Shown piece after piece: positions 18,474 through 25,453 of a stretch of 37,616 bases of DNA (the first letter of the stretch is position 1; each line of letters opens with the position of its first letter). The position numbers were made by a program, and so were the translations under genes. The stretch covers positions 1 to 37,616 of the forward strand of contig NZ_JACXWX010000045.1 in NCBI RefSeq assembly GCF_014764505.1. The letters are read 5' to 3'. The notes beneath the pieces were generated by a model that saw nothing but the letters and a program-made list of their open reading frames with translations, was not told where the DNA came from and searched no databases. The DNA is from Phormidium tenue FACHB-886 (GTDB lineage: Bacteria; Cyanobacteriota; Cyanobacteriia; Elainellales; Elainellaceae).

Positions 18474-18501
18474 CGCCGTGAATTTCTAGGAGTCCACGGC
18501 G
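18474..18501 (-). terminator. Hairpin downstream of RTX gene 2
   Basis: 7-bp stem CGCCGTG/CACGGCG with a 14-nt loop, followed on the minus strand by TTATTTAACG. It lies about 70 bp past the RTX2 stop; plausible terminator. Confidence 0.4.
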
Positions 18502-18568
18502 CTGTTGTAAATTAAGTTTGTTAGGTTATCTCAGGCTCTCATGACTTAACCCGAGTTAACGCAGTCAC

Positions 18569-19504
18569 TTAAACCCAATTGACATAACTGCTGTTCAAAG
18601 CGAAATCGGTAGAATCTTGGATAACTCCAATCCGTTCAAAGCTCATTCCACTGACACAGTAAATTTCAGTGTCAACTGCGCCTGTACCAACGACATTATT
18701 CGTTTGTACAATTTGATACTGGCTAGCATTACCTGTAAGCTGGACACGATCATCCTCAAAAACCATCCCAGAATGGAGCCGCCAATCTTGAATCACGGCA
18801 TAGCCTTCCCCAACTTCGTTGTAAAAGACACCGCCAGTATTGGTTCCTAATACAAAAACATCATTTCCAGTTCCGCCGTGCAATTGGTCAATTTGCACGC
18901 TGCCGTTTGCAAAATTTCCATAGGCATTGAGGATATCGTTGCCTGCTCCTGCCATGATCACGTCGTTACCATTTCCGGTGGTGATGACGTTAGCACCAGT
19001 GGTACCAGTAATTCTATCGTTGCCTGCACCCGTGTTAACATTTTCAAAATTAACAGCAGTCTCTCCTGCAAAATTTGTCAAGCCACTGGTCATATCAAGT
19101 TCATAAGCATTGTTCCAGAAGGTAACATCTAGAGTATCAACTCCAGTACCCGCATCCATTACATCAAGACCCAAGCCACCATCAATCCAGTCATCACCCG
19201 CACCTGTATTAATAATGTTATTTTCAGAGTTGCCGACAATTCTATCGTTGCCTGCACCCGTGTTAATATTTTCAAAATTAACAGCGGTCTCTCCTGCAAA
19301 ATTTGTCAAGCCGCTGGTCATGTCGAGTTCATAAGCACTGTTCCAGAAGGTGACATCCAAAGTATCAACTCCAGTACCCGCATCCATTACATCAAGACCC
19401 AAACGACCATCAATAATGTCATTGCCTGCACCGCCATTGATGGTATCGTTATCGTTCGTTCCGATAAGAACATCGTTGCCTGAAGTACCATTAATAAGAG
19501 CCAT
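18569..19504 (-). CDS. RTX calcium-binding protein with internal 76-residue duplication
   Basis: 311 residues beginning directly with RTX motifs (NGTSGNDVLIGTNDND). The core is two nearly identical copies of a 76-residue unit containing GLDVMDAGTGVDTLDVTFWN, then ELDMTSGLTNFAGETAVNFE and NTGAGNDRI. The third repeat start degenerates into ITGTTGANVITTGNGND. The C-terminal ~100 residues (DVFVLGTNTGGV, YAVIQDW, ending SSYVNWV) are a typical type I secretion-signal region. Calcium-binding and secreted by family; no enzyme domain. ATTAGGGA precedes the ATG. Role may be in surface adhesion or sheath formation (inference). Confidence 0.88.
   Translation of the reverse strand: MALINGTSGNDVLIGTNDNDTINGGAGNDIIDGRLGLDVMDAGTGVDTLDVTFWNSAYELDMTSGLTNFAGETAVNFENINTGAGNDRIVGNSENNIINTGAGDDWIDGGLGLDVMDAGTGVDTLDVTFWNNAYELDMTSGLTNFAGETAVNFENVNTGAGNDRITGTTGANVITTGNGNDVIMAGAGNDILNAYGNFANGSVQIDQLHGGTGNDVFVLGTNTGGVFYNEVGEGYAVIQDWRLHSGMVFEDDRVQLTGNASQYQIVQTNNVVGTGAVDTEIYCVSGMSFERIGVIQDSTDFALNSSYVNWV
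19011..19414 (-). repeat. Tandem 228-bp duplication inside RTX gene 2
   Basis: The segment 19011-19186 recurs at 19239-19414 with about a dozen scattered base changes, mostly silent. The period is 228 bp, exactly 76 codons, so the frame is kept. This indicates recent duplication by recombination or slippage. Confidence 0.9.
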
Positions 19505-19852
19505 GATAGTTTCCCTAATTGTGGTTAAAGTGACTTGAGCATGAAAGATGGGAAATCAGCGATTTGAACTATTCAGCTTCTCTCTATAGCAGTTTGTTCG
19601 CCGCCCACTTTCATATAGGTTCGATAAAGTGGGTTTATTCACAATTTCCCCAAAATCTCAAATCCGCCAGTAATTCACACATCACAAGGTAGGGTGGGCA
19701 CTGCCCACCCTACTACTGATTTCAAACGCTGTATTAGACGAGTTAAAAATTATTGGGTATGTGAAAGACAATCTTTCGCCACTGTCCCAAGCCAGAAATA
19801 AAGACAGCTAACGTTTCTGTTGAGCTTGTCGCTTGCCGCCCTAGATAAGGGT
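19505..19852. other. Intergenic region with dispersed palindrome
   Basis: About 350 bp. It carries the palindromic repeat at 19689-19713 and, on the minus strand at 19630-19642, AATAAACCC, a partial match to only the first half of the shared upstream element. No gene is supported here. Confidence 0.5.
19689..19713. repeat. Dispersed palindromic repeat GTAGGGTGGGCAC, copy 2
   Basis: Same 25-bp palindrome as at 15618-15642 with one base difference, in the gap between RTX gene 2 and the GNAT gene. Confidence 0.75.
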
Positions 19853-20332
19853 CTAGCCGGTGTACAACACTTTACGGAACACGACCTTATCATCACCTGT
19901 TGCGTAGAAGTCACGAATGCGTGCCTCCTCCTCATAGCCGCACTTCACATAGAATGTTCGTGTGCGCTCGAAATCCGGCAGCCCAGACGTTTCAACTAGC
20001 AGCATGCGCCCACCACGCATCATTAACGCCTGCTCGACGTAGCGTAGCAGTTTTGCACCGCGCCCTTGCCTTTGGCGATCGGGGTGGATCGCAATCAACT
20101 GTAAATTCCAAGTGCTATCCGTCATTCGCTCGGGTTCGCAATAAGCAACGCCCACAGGCCCATTGTCATCGTCCGTCATCCAGAAAGGGCCTGTGTTGCT
20201 GTTTCGCTCCAAAGAATTAATCAACATCTGGCGCAATAGCTCTAATCCACTTGGTGGAAAAAGCCCGGTTGCATCCGCTAGGGCGATCAGAGTAGGCGTG
20301 TCTTCAGGCGTGGTCGGTCGAATCATGGGCAA
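19853..20332 (-). CDS. GNAT family N-acetyltransferase
   Basis: 159 residues, the normal length for a single GNAT domain. Motif A for acetyl-CoA binding is visible: IHPDRQRQGRGAKLL (about residues 82-96, Q/R-x-x-G-x-G/A). Preceding strand NLQLIAI and following LLVETSGLPDFERTRTFYVK with CGY fit the fold. It transfers an acetyl group to an amine of unknown acceptor. MIRPTT at residue 3 is a possible alternative start. Stands alone between RTX2 and glgA, 136 bp after glgA on the same strand. Confidence 0.9.
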   Translation of the reverse strand: MPMIRPTTPEDTPTLIALADATGLFPPSGLELLRQMLINSLERNSNTGPFWMTDDDNGPVGVAYCEPERMTDSTWNLQLIAIHPDRQRQGRGAKLLRYVEQALMMRGGRMLLVETSGLPDFERTRTFYVKCGYEEEARIRDFYATGDDKVVFRKVLYTG

Positions 20333-20468
20333 TAGCTATAGAGTTGATCAACCACACCAATCATACTACAACATGCTACAAAGCGCAGAGAGCTTGACAC
20401 CAATCGTTTCACAAAAGGTCTAAAGAGCTGCCTTCAACACCAACCCTCTCTCTATGGTTGCTCAAAAA

Positions 20469-21947
20469 CTACTTGTGCCGAATACGTTCATAAATTCCGA
20501 CATAGGCTTGACCCGGCAGATTCCAAGAATAGTCGCAGTGCATCCCCTGCACCATCAGATCCTTAAACCCTTCCGGATCGCCATGCCACAAACCCATCGC
20601 CCGATCCAGCGCAAACTCAATCGCATGATGATCTGTTTGGTAGAACACATAGCCATTCCGCTTTTCGGGTGGACGCAGCTCATCATAGTCTCGATCGAAC
20701 ACCGTATTAATTAGCCCACCCACACCCCGCACAACCGGCACCGTTCCATACTTCAAGCCGATCATTTGCGTCAGCCCGCAGGGTTCATAGTTGCTGGGCA
20801 CAATAATCAAATCTGCACCTGCATAGATCAAATGAGACAGCTCCTCGTTAAAGCCCAGCTCCAGATGACAATCCGGATTGCTGTTGAGGAAGTTTTTCTG
20901 ATGCAAGAAATGCTCATGAATGCCTGACTCAGTCGCTGATCCCAGCAGCACAAACTGCGCCCCTCGGCTCAGCGTGTAATAGATTGAATGATGCACCAGA
21001 TGCATGCCTTTTTGCTCATCCAGCCTGCCAATAAACGTAACGATCGGCTTATCTGCATCATGCCTCAGCATCAGGCGCTCGCGCAGCACCTTTTTATTTT
21101 TGGCTTTGCCATCTAGCTTATCCGGTGTGAAATGGTAGGGAATATAGCGATCGATCTCCGGATTCCACACATCATAATCAATACCATTTAGGATGCCACT
21201 AAACTTATGCTGATGCTGGTGCAGCGTATGTCCCAAACCATAGCCGATCTCAGTATGATGTGCTTCCCAAGCGTGGTGCGGTGAAACCGTCGTAACAAAG
21301 TTAGAATAGACAATGCCGCCCTTCATAAAATTGAGCGCAAACGGATTTAAGTTATCGCGCAGACGATCGTACTCAAAGTAGTATTCAGCTCGGTTTAATC
21401 CTGTCGCCTGTAAAATATCTGCCCCAGCAATTCCCTGATGCTTGAAGTTGTGAATGGTATAGCAAACGCGCTGATATTCCATGCCGCCATACTTGTAGAT
21501 CTCGTATAGCATCACCGGAACCAGACCCGTCTGCCAGTCGTGGCAGTGCAACACATCCGGGCGCTTATTTGCCCGCAGCAAAAACTCCAGCGCCGCCTTG
21601 CTAAAGAAAGCAAACCGCATCTGGTCATCTTTGCACCCGTAATAAACCCCCCGGTTGAAAAATAGATCATCCGACTGCGGCTCAATGAAAAAGCAAAGCT
21701 GCCCATACACCCAGCCACACCAAACCTGACACTTAATTGCCGCCCCATACCAGGGAACCATCAAATCTCGATACGCCTCATGCCACCCAAAAATATGGTC
21801 ATAGCGCATACAGTCATACTTGGGCAGAATAATTTCGATGTTGTGTCCCCGGATTGCTAGCTCGCGGCTCAATCCATACACAACATCGCCTAATCCACCC
21901 GCTTTGATTACGGGGGCGCACTCAGAGGCGATCTGCACAATGTACAT
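20469..21947 (-). CDS. glgA: Glycogen/starch synthase (ADP-glucose type, GT5)
   Basis: 492-residue cytoplasmic GT-B glycosyltransferase that extends alpha-1,4-glucan from ADP-glucose. The N-terminal signature KAGGLGDV (Lys15) contacts the sugar nucleotide. Other family marks are HCHDWQTGLVP, YTIHNFKHQG, ILNGIDYDVWNP, FIGRLDEQKG and the C-terminal EPCGLTQMIGLKYGTVPVVR with GVGGL. Overall wording (YDCMRYDHIFG, WYGAAIKCQVWCGW) resembles the cyanobacterial second isoform (GlgA2, plant SSIII/IV-like) as I recall it. Complete and unremarkable. No other glycogen gene adjoins it. Confidence 0.96.
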   Translation of the reverse strand: MYIVQIASECAPVIKAGGLGDVVYGLSRELAIRGHNIEIILPKYDCMRYDHIFGWHEAYRDLMVPWYGAAIKCQVWCGWVYGQLCFFIEPQSDDLFFNRGVYYGCKDDQMRFAFFSKAALEFLLRANKRPDVLHCHDWQTGLVPVMLYEIYKYGGMEYQRVCYTIHNFKHQGIAGADILQATGLNRAEYYFEYDRLRDNLNPFALNFMKGGIVYSNFVTTVSPHHAWEAHHTEIGYGLGHTLHQHQHKFSGILNGIDYDVWNPEIDRYIPYHFTPDKLDGKAKNKKVLRERLMLRHDADKPIVTFIGRLDEQKGMHLVHHSIYYTLSRGAQFVLLGSATESGIHEHFLHQKNFLNSNPDCHLELGFNEELSHLIYAGADLIIVPSNYEPCGLTQMIGLKYGTVPVVRGVGGLINTVFDRDYDELRPPEKRNGYVFYQTDHHAIEFALDRAMGLWHGDPEGFKDLMVQGMHCDYSWNLPGQAYVGIYERIRHK

Positions 21948-22315
21948 AGTTGCTAGATAGAGATAAGGTGGGCAGCATTAAGGCAATGTTGCACCGCTGT
22001 ATTGGTGCTCCAATACCCAACTAGGGAGCCTATTATACTTTAAGAACTGTAACGGTTTGAAGCTATCCGAAGAAGGAATTTCTCTAGAATTACTCTTTTC
22101 TGCCCAACCTCTGCAGAGCGGCAGTCATAACGTCTAGAAGGTGTTTTAAACACTGCAAGCTTTACCCCCGCTCCGCCCTCTAAATCCTTTAATTTCGGGA
22201 GGTTAGAGGGCAGTGCAAAGCCTTTGATACTTCTCAAACAGCCTCTAAACGCTGAGGGGTGCGCCAAGCGCACCCCTCAATCACAAGTTTATAACGATCG
22301 CCTTTGCCTAAAGCT
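21948..22315. other. Intergenic region with inverted repeats; possible dispersed repeat
   Basis: About 370 bp before glgA and after the SMR-like gene. The 22180-22215 stretch (CCCTCTAAATCC, then a GGAGGTTAGAGGG arm) looks like a decayed version of a CCCTAAATCCCCC-type repeat known in cyanobacteria (recalled, not searched). A perfect 10-bp hairpin follows at 22257-22279, and a larger one overlaps the SMR stop. A 77-codon ORF here looks spurious. Confidence 0.4.
22257..22279. repeat. Perfect 10-bp inverted repeat
   Basis: AGGGGTGCGC, loop CAA, GCGCACCCCT. Stable hairpin without a T-tract; it may end transcription from the SMR-like gene together with the adjacent larger hairpin. Confidence 0.6.
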
Positions 22316-22341
22316 TCAAGGAGCTTTGGCAAAGGCGATCG
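22295..22341 (-). terminator. Long hairpin across the stop codon of the SMR-like gene
   Basis: 20-bp stem with one bulged base (22295-22315 against 22322-22341), 6-nt loop, containing HIP1 core CGATCG in both arms. The stop codon of the SMR-like gene (22316-22318) lies in the loop. Likely terminator or mRNA 3'-end stabiliser. Confidence 0.55.
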
Positions 22342-22654
22342 CGCAAATCCCACTGATCATCAAGCCCACGCCAATCCACTGCACACTCAACACTTTCTCG
22401 CGCAAAACGAGTGCGCCCACTACAGTAGTTGCCAGCACCGTTAGCCCAATCACCACCGGATACGCCACCGACAGATTAAATTTCCCTAGCACCAGAATAT
22501 AGACGATCGTACTCAGCCCATACGCCGCAACTCCACCCAGCAGATAAGGATTGAGCGGATTTTGCGCTGAGCCAAGCTTCAACAGCATCTGCGCCAGCGT
22601 ATTCAGCCCCACCGTCAGCAAGATCAGCAGACTAAACAAAAAGTTTGTGGTCAT
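22316..22654 (-). CDS. SMR/EamA-like small four-helix membrane protein
   Basis: 112 residues with four predicted helices (about 4-22, 35-55, 62-82, 90-109), the size and layout of small multidrug resistance or ArnE/ArnF-like transporters. YPVVIGLTVLATTVVGALVL and KVLSVQWIGVGLMISGI fit the EamA/SMR fold. SMR proteins act as dimers; relatives export cationic drugs or flip undecaprenyl-phospho-sugars. It follows the HAD phosphatase gene by 13 bp, in line with a prenyltransferase two genes up. That context slightly favours a lipid-linked-sugar flippase over drug efflux (inference). Confidence 0.82.
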   Translation of the reverse strand: MTTNFLFSLLILLTVGLNTLAQMLLKLGSAQNPLNPYLLGGVAAYGLSTIVYILVLGKFNLSVAYPVVIGLTVLATTVVGALVLREKVLSVQWIGVGLMISGICAIAFAKAP

Positions 22655-22667
22655 TACAGATCCCGCC

Positions 22668-23165
22668 TCACTCTAAATTCCAAAGCTCGATCCCTTTTGG
22701 ATAAGGCACTTGCAGCCATCTGCCAATTAGCCGTTCCCACCAGCGAGGCGGATGCGGCAGCGAGGCAACCTGAATACTGGGGCAGCCCACCAACCACGCC
22801 CCCAGCATATCCGTATGCCGGCTATCGCCAATCACAGCCACCTGCTGAGGTTTCAGCTGCATCTGCCAGATCGCTTTACGAAACGCAGGCGGAAAAGGCT
22901 TGCGGGCAGGGCTAAAAGCAGGCACTCGCAGACGCTCAGACCAAGCCTTGACTCGATAGCGGCGTTTACCATTCGACAGAATCACCAGCTTAAACCCAGC
23001 AGATTTAGCTTGGGCAACCCACGCTTCAGCTCCGGGTGACAGCCAGCGATCGTCTTCTGAAACGATCGTATTATCCAGATCCAGGATAATGCCCCAAATT
23101 CCAGCTCTACGAAGATCGCCGAGATCGATCGCGGCTAGCACACGGGCGCGCTGCGGAAGTGACAT
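22668..23165 (-). CDS. YqeG family HAD IIIA-type phosphatase
   Basis: 165 residues, cytoplasmic. HAD motif I is ILDLDNTIV (about residues 27-35; nucleophile Asp and Asp+2), motif II is ILSNGKRRY, and motif III/IV is VIGDSRHTDMLGA. Motif IV usually reads GDQ-x-x-TD; here the Q is S and an H precedes T, but the key Asp residues stand. No cap domain, as in the family. Relatives dephosphorylate phosphatidylglycerophosphate-like or small phosphates; substrate here is not certain. It lies 72 bp after the UbiA-like gene and 13 bp before the SMR-like gene, so all three are probably one operon. Confidence 0.88.
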   Translation of the reverse strand: MSLPQRARVLAAIDLGDLRRAGIWGIILDLDNTIVSEDDRWLSPGAEAWVAQAKSAGFKLVILSNGKRRYRVKAWSERLRVPAFSPARKPFPPAFRKAIWQMQLKPQQVAVIGDSRHTDMLGAWLVGCPSIQVASLPHPPRWWERLIGRWLQVPYPKGIELWNLE

Positions 23166-23237
23166 GAGTAAATCCTTGATACCGACTTGCAGTTTGAAGT
23201 AAAAGCAGCTTGAAAAATCAACGGCAGGACGCCCAAA

Positions 23238-24248
23238 TTACTGAATCAATCCTTTATCTTGCAGCAGCAAAATGCAGAATGAAACCAGTACCCAGCCCAG
23301 CACCGTCAGCAGCATTGGCTTATCTTTAAGCAGCACTTCTTCGGGGCGCTCGGTCTGTCCACCTTGTTCCAGATGATCGCTGCGGCGGGCGATCTCCTGT
23401 GGATCGCTCAAAAGCTGGTAACGAAAAATGCCATAAAGCACAAACGGCAAGGTCAACATCATCCAGGCAGTAGAAGCGCCTTCCACCTTAGGACCAGAAC
23501 TCCAGAGCGCATAGGTGATAATTGCGCCCGTGGTGACAATATTTTCCATACGGGAGAGCAGCTCTGGCGAATAGCGCTGCAGGCTGGCGCGAGTCTTTCC
23601 ACCCTTAATTGCCTGTAGCCGCAGCTCCGCTTTGCGCTTTTCAACGCCTAAAAACAACGCCAGCATCGCCGTACAAACCAAAAACCAGGGGGATAGAGCA
23701 ATACCGCTCGCTGCACCTCCGGCAATCGCTCGCAGCACAAAGCCCATCGCGATCGCCACAATATCCAGCAGCACAGTCCGCTTCAGCCGCAAGTTATAGG
23801 CAACTTGCAGCGCTGCATAAGCAAGAATTACTCCACCTAAGGCAGGCGATTGCAACCAGCCGAGGAGCAACGCCCCGCCCAGCAGCCCGATTGCCATCAA
23901 GACTGCCGTGGGCACTGTCACCAGCCCAGCAGCGATCGGGCGCTTGCACTTGACTGGATGCTGTCGATCGGCTTTGACATCAGCAATGTCATTAATCAGG
24001 TAAAAGCTGCTAGAGGCACAGCAGAACAGTACAAATGCCAGTAGATCGTCCAGCAGCGTCTGGGGATTCATCTGAAATGCAAACAGTGAAGCCGCAAAAA
24101 CGATCAGGTTCTTTGTCCATTGGCGAGGACGAAGCGCCTGCCAATGGGCTTTTAGCCTGCGGTTCTTTTGAGGAAATTGGGGGTCAGAGCTGACTGGGGG
24201 CGGGAACTGGGAATCTGCAGTTCTGTGTTTCTTTTTAGAGAAAACCAC
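23238..24248 (-). CDS. UbiA-family prenyltransferase (decaprenyl-phosphate phosphoribosyltransferase-like)
   Basis: 336-residue inner-membrane protein, GTG start, with about eight or nine helices after a charged ~35-residue N-terminus. The Mg-binding motif N-D-I-x-D-x3-D is at about residues 86-94, followed by DRQHPVKCKRPIAAG. The second loop has LFLGVEKRKAELRL. RPRQWTKN near residue 40 and HP-x-K-x-x-RP are typical of the DPPR synthase branch (mycobacterial Rv3806c type), which joins phosphoribosyl pyrophosphate to polyprenyl phosphate on the way to lipid-linked arabinose. Substrate in cyanobacteria is not established. First gene of the likely operon with the HAD phosphatase and the SMR-like gene. 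Confidence 0.87.
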   Translation of the reverse strand: MVFSKKKHRTADSQFPPPVSSDPQFPQKNRRLKAHWQALRPRQWTKNLIVFAASLFAFQMNPQTLLDDLLAFVLFCCASSSFYLINDIADVKADRQHPVKCKRPIAAGLVTVPTAVLMAIGLLGGALLLGWLQSPALGGVILAYAALQVAYNLRLKRTVLLDIVAIAMGFVLRAIAGGAASGIALSPWFLVCTAMLALFLGVEKRKAELRLQAIKGGKTRASLQRYSPELLSRMENIVTTGAIITYALWSSGPKVEGASTAWMMLTLPFVLYGIFRYQLLSDPQEIARRSDHLEQGGQTERPEEVLLKDKPMLLTVLGWVLVSFCILLLQDKGLIQ

Positions 24249-24778
24249 GGCAGGGATAGAAACTCATTGCTCAGCATCGTAATTCGTGCCAGTGAAAATA
24301 CGGAAGTCACACTGCCCTAATCCGCCAAGTCTTCACTGTAATTTCACTTAAGGTATAAAATCATCCTTTTTCGGCGATTTTTCCGGATGAACTGTATTTA
24401 CGCTGTATACAGAAAGGATCAACCCAAGTGCCTACAAAGCTTGATTGAATTAAGTTTCGTGAAACTTTGTATAAACATCCGGATTAGGCGATCGACCTAA
24501 ATAGGACCAGAGAAAGGATTACAACTATACGCGCATTATACGTCTTAAGGTCAGTAATAGCTCTACCTTCTTAGTGAAGGAAGTTATCTTCTATACCGGA
24601 TACGCTATGAATACACAAGGCAAAACCAAGAGCAGTAGCTTAACTACGGCTGATTAATTCCACAATCCCAGAGGCTACTGCCCAGACTGTTTAAATAACT
24701 GCGTGCTTGCGCGATCGTCAGTGGAGGGTGCATCCAGCGGTTTTGCCTTGTCACCCGTCGTATCTTTCACTGAATCTT
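24249..24778. other. 530-bp intergenic region between divergent genes
   Basis: Carries promoters for the divergent prenyltransferase and membrane-protein genes. Visible structures are a palindrome AAGTTTCGTGAAACTT (24452-24467) and a small hairpin CCTTC/GAAGG (24576-24590). No ORF of coding character and no tRNA was recognised; a small RNA or long leader is possible but not supported. Confidence 0.45.
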
Positions 24779-25399
24779 ATGGCAACTCAAAAACCTTCTG
24801 ATTCCAATTTAAATTCCAACTTGAATAACATCCATGCTCGGGAAGTAACTCCAGATGAGGTTGCATACAGAGACGGATATGTTCAAGGGCAAGCCTCAGA
24901 ACAGCAATATCAATACACTAGAGAACAAATTAGCGAAAGCAACGGTACCGCAAATGGAATGCTGATTGGGCTAGCATTTGCTGCATTGATCGGCATTGGC
25001 GCAGGTGCTTTCTTCTATATCACCCGCAGCAACGAACCCGTCCAAACTCAAACGGCTAGCCCCACTCCAGCAACCAGCCAGCCTCAGCAGCCCCAGCAGC
25101 GAACAACCATTATCGAGCGGACGATCGATAGAACTAAAGAAGTTGTTCCTACGACTCCGGATGTACAGATTAGCGTCCCCGCTCCGCAACCCTCCCAAGA
25201 AACAGCGCCTGCTCCCGAACCTGCAAACGAAGCAGCACCCGCTGATTCTAATCCTATTCAAAATCCAATTCAGGAAAGCCAGCCGCAAAGCAACACGGCT
25301 CCCAATACAACTCCCGATGCAAACTCCGGTGCGGCTTCCAATGAAACGTCTAGCCCAGCTTCTGAGACTGCTCCAGCAGTCAACGGCACAGCTCAATAA
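24779..25399 (+). CDS. Single-pass membrane protein with Pro/Gln-rich tail
   Basis: 206 residues from ATG 24779; an in-frame TTG at 24707 is unlikely. A soluble N-terminal part (about residues 1-55; REVTPDEVAYRDGYVQGQ) is followed by one membrane helix (about 58-80, GMLIGLAFAALIGIGAGAFF) and a low-complexity tail rich in Pro, Gln, Thr, Ala and Asn to the end. The tail is probably extracytoplasmic and disordered. A short charged segment (TIIERTIDRTKEVV) lies just past the membrane. I do not recognise a named family and assign no function. It is convergent with the PutA-like gene and ends at a shared terminator. Confidence 0.75.
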   Translation: MATQKPSDSNLNSNLNNIHAREVTPDEVAYRDGYVQGQASEQQYQYTREQISESNGTANGMLIGLAFAALIGIGAGAFFYITRSNEPVQTQTASPTPATSQPQQPQQRTTIIERTIDRTKEVVPTTPDVQISVPAPQPSQETAPAPEPANEAAPADSNPIQNPIQESQPQSNTAPNTTPDANSGAASNETSSPASETAPAVNGTAQ

Positions 25400-25433
25400 A
25401 CTTAAAAGCGGCGCAAGGCGCCGCTTTTAAGTT
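25399..25433. terminator. Bidirectional terminator between convergent genes
   Basis: Perfect 16-bp stem (AACTTAAAAGCGGCGC with its complement) and AAG loop. The A-rich left arm and T-rich right arm give a U-tract on either strand. It serves both the membrane-protein gene and the PutA-like gene. Confidence 0.92.
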
Positions 25434-25453
25434 ATCCCCTTACTTTTATCCTC

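Noticed and set aside
19630-19642. Possible fourth copy of the shared upstream element before RTX gene 2
   Set aside because: Only the ATAAACCC half matches; GCCCGCA is missing at the right spacing.
19750-19935. 61-codon minus-strand ORF overlapping the end of the GNAT gene
   Set aside because: Out-of-frame overlap with a well-supported gene and no family features.
22040-22273. 77-codon minus-strand ORF in the glgA-SMR gap
   Set aside because: Composition and sequence look like a translated intergenic repeat; it overlaps the hairpin at 22257, and no ribosome binding site or family was seen.
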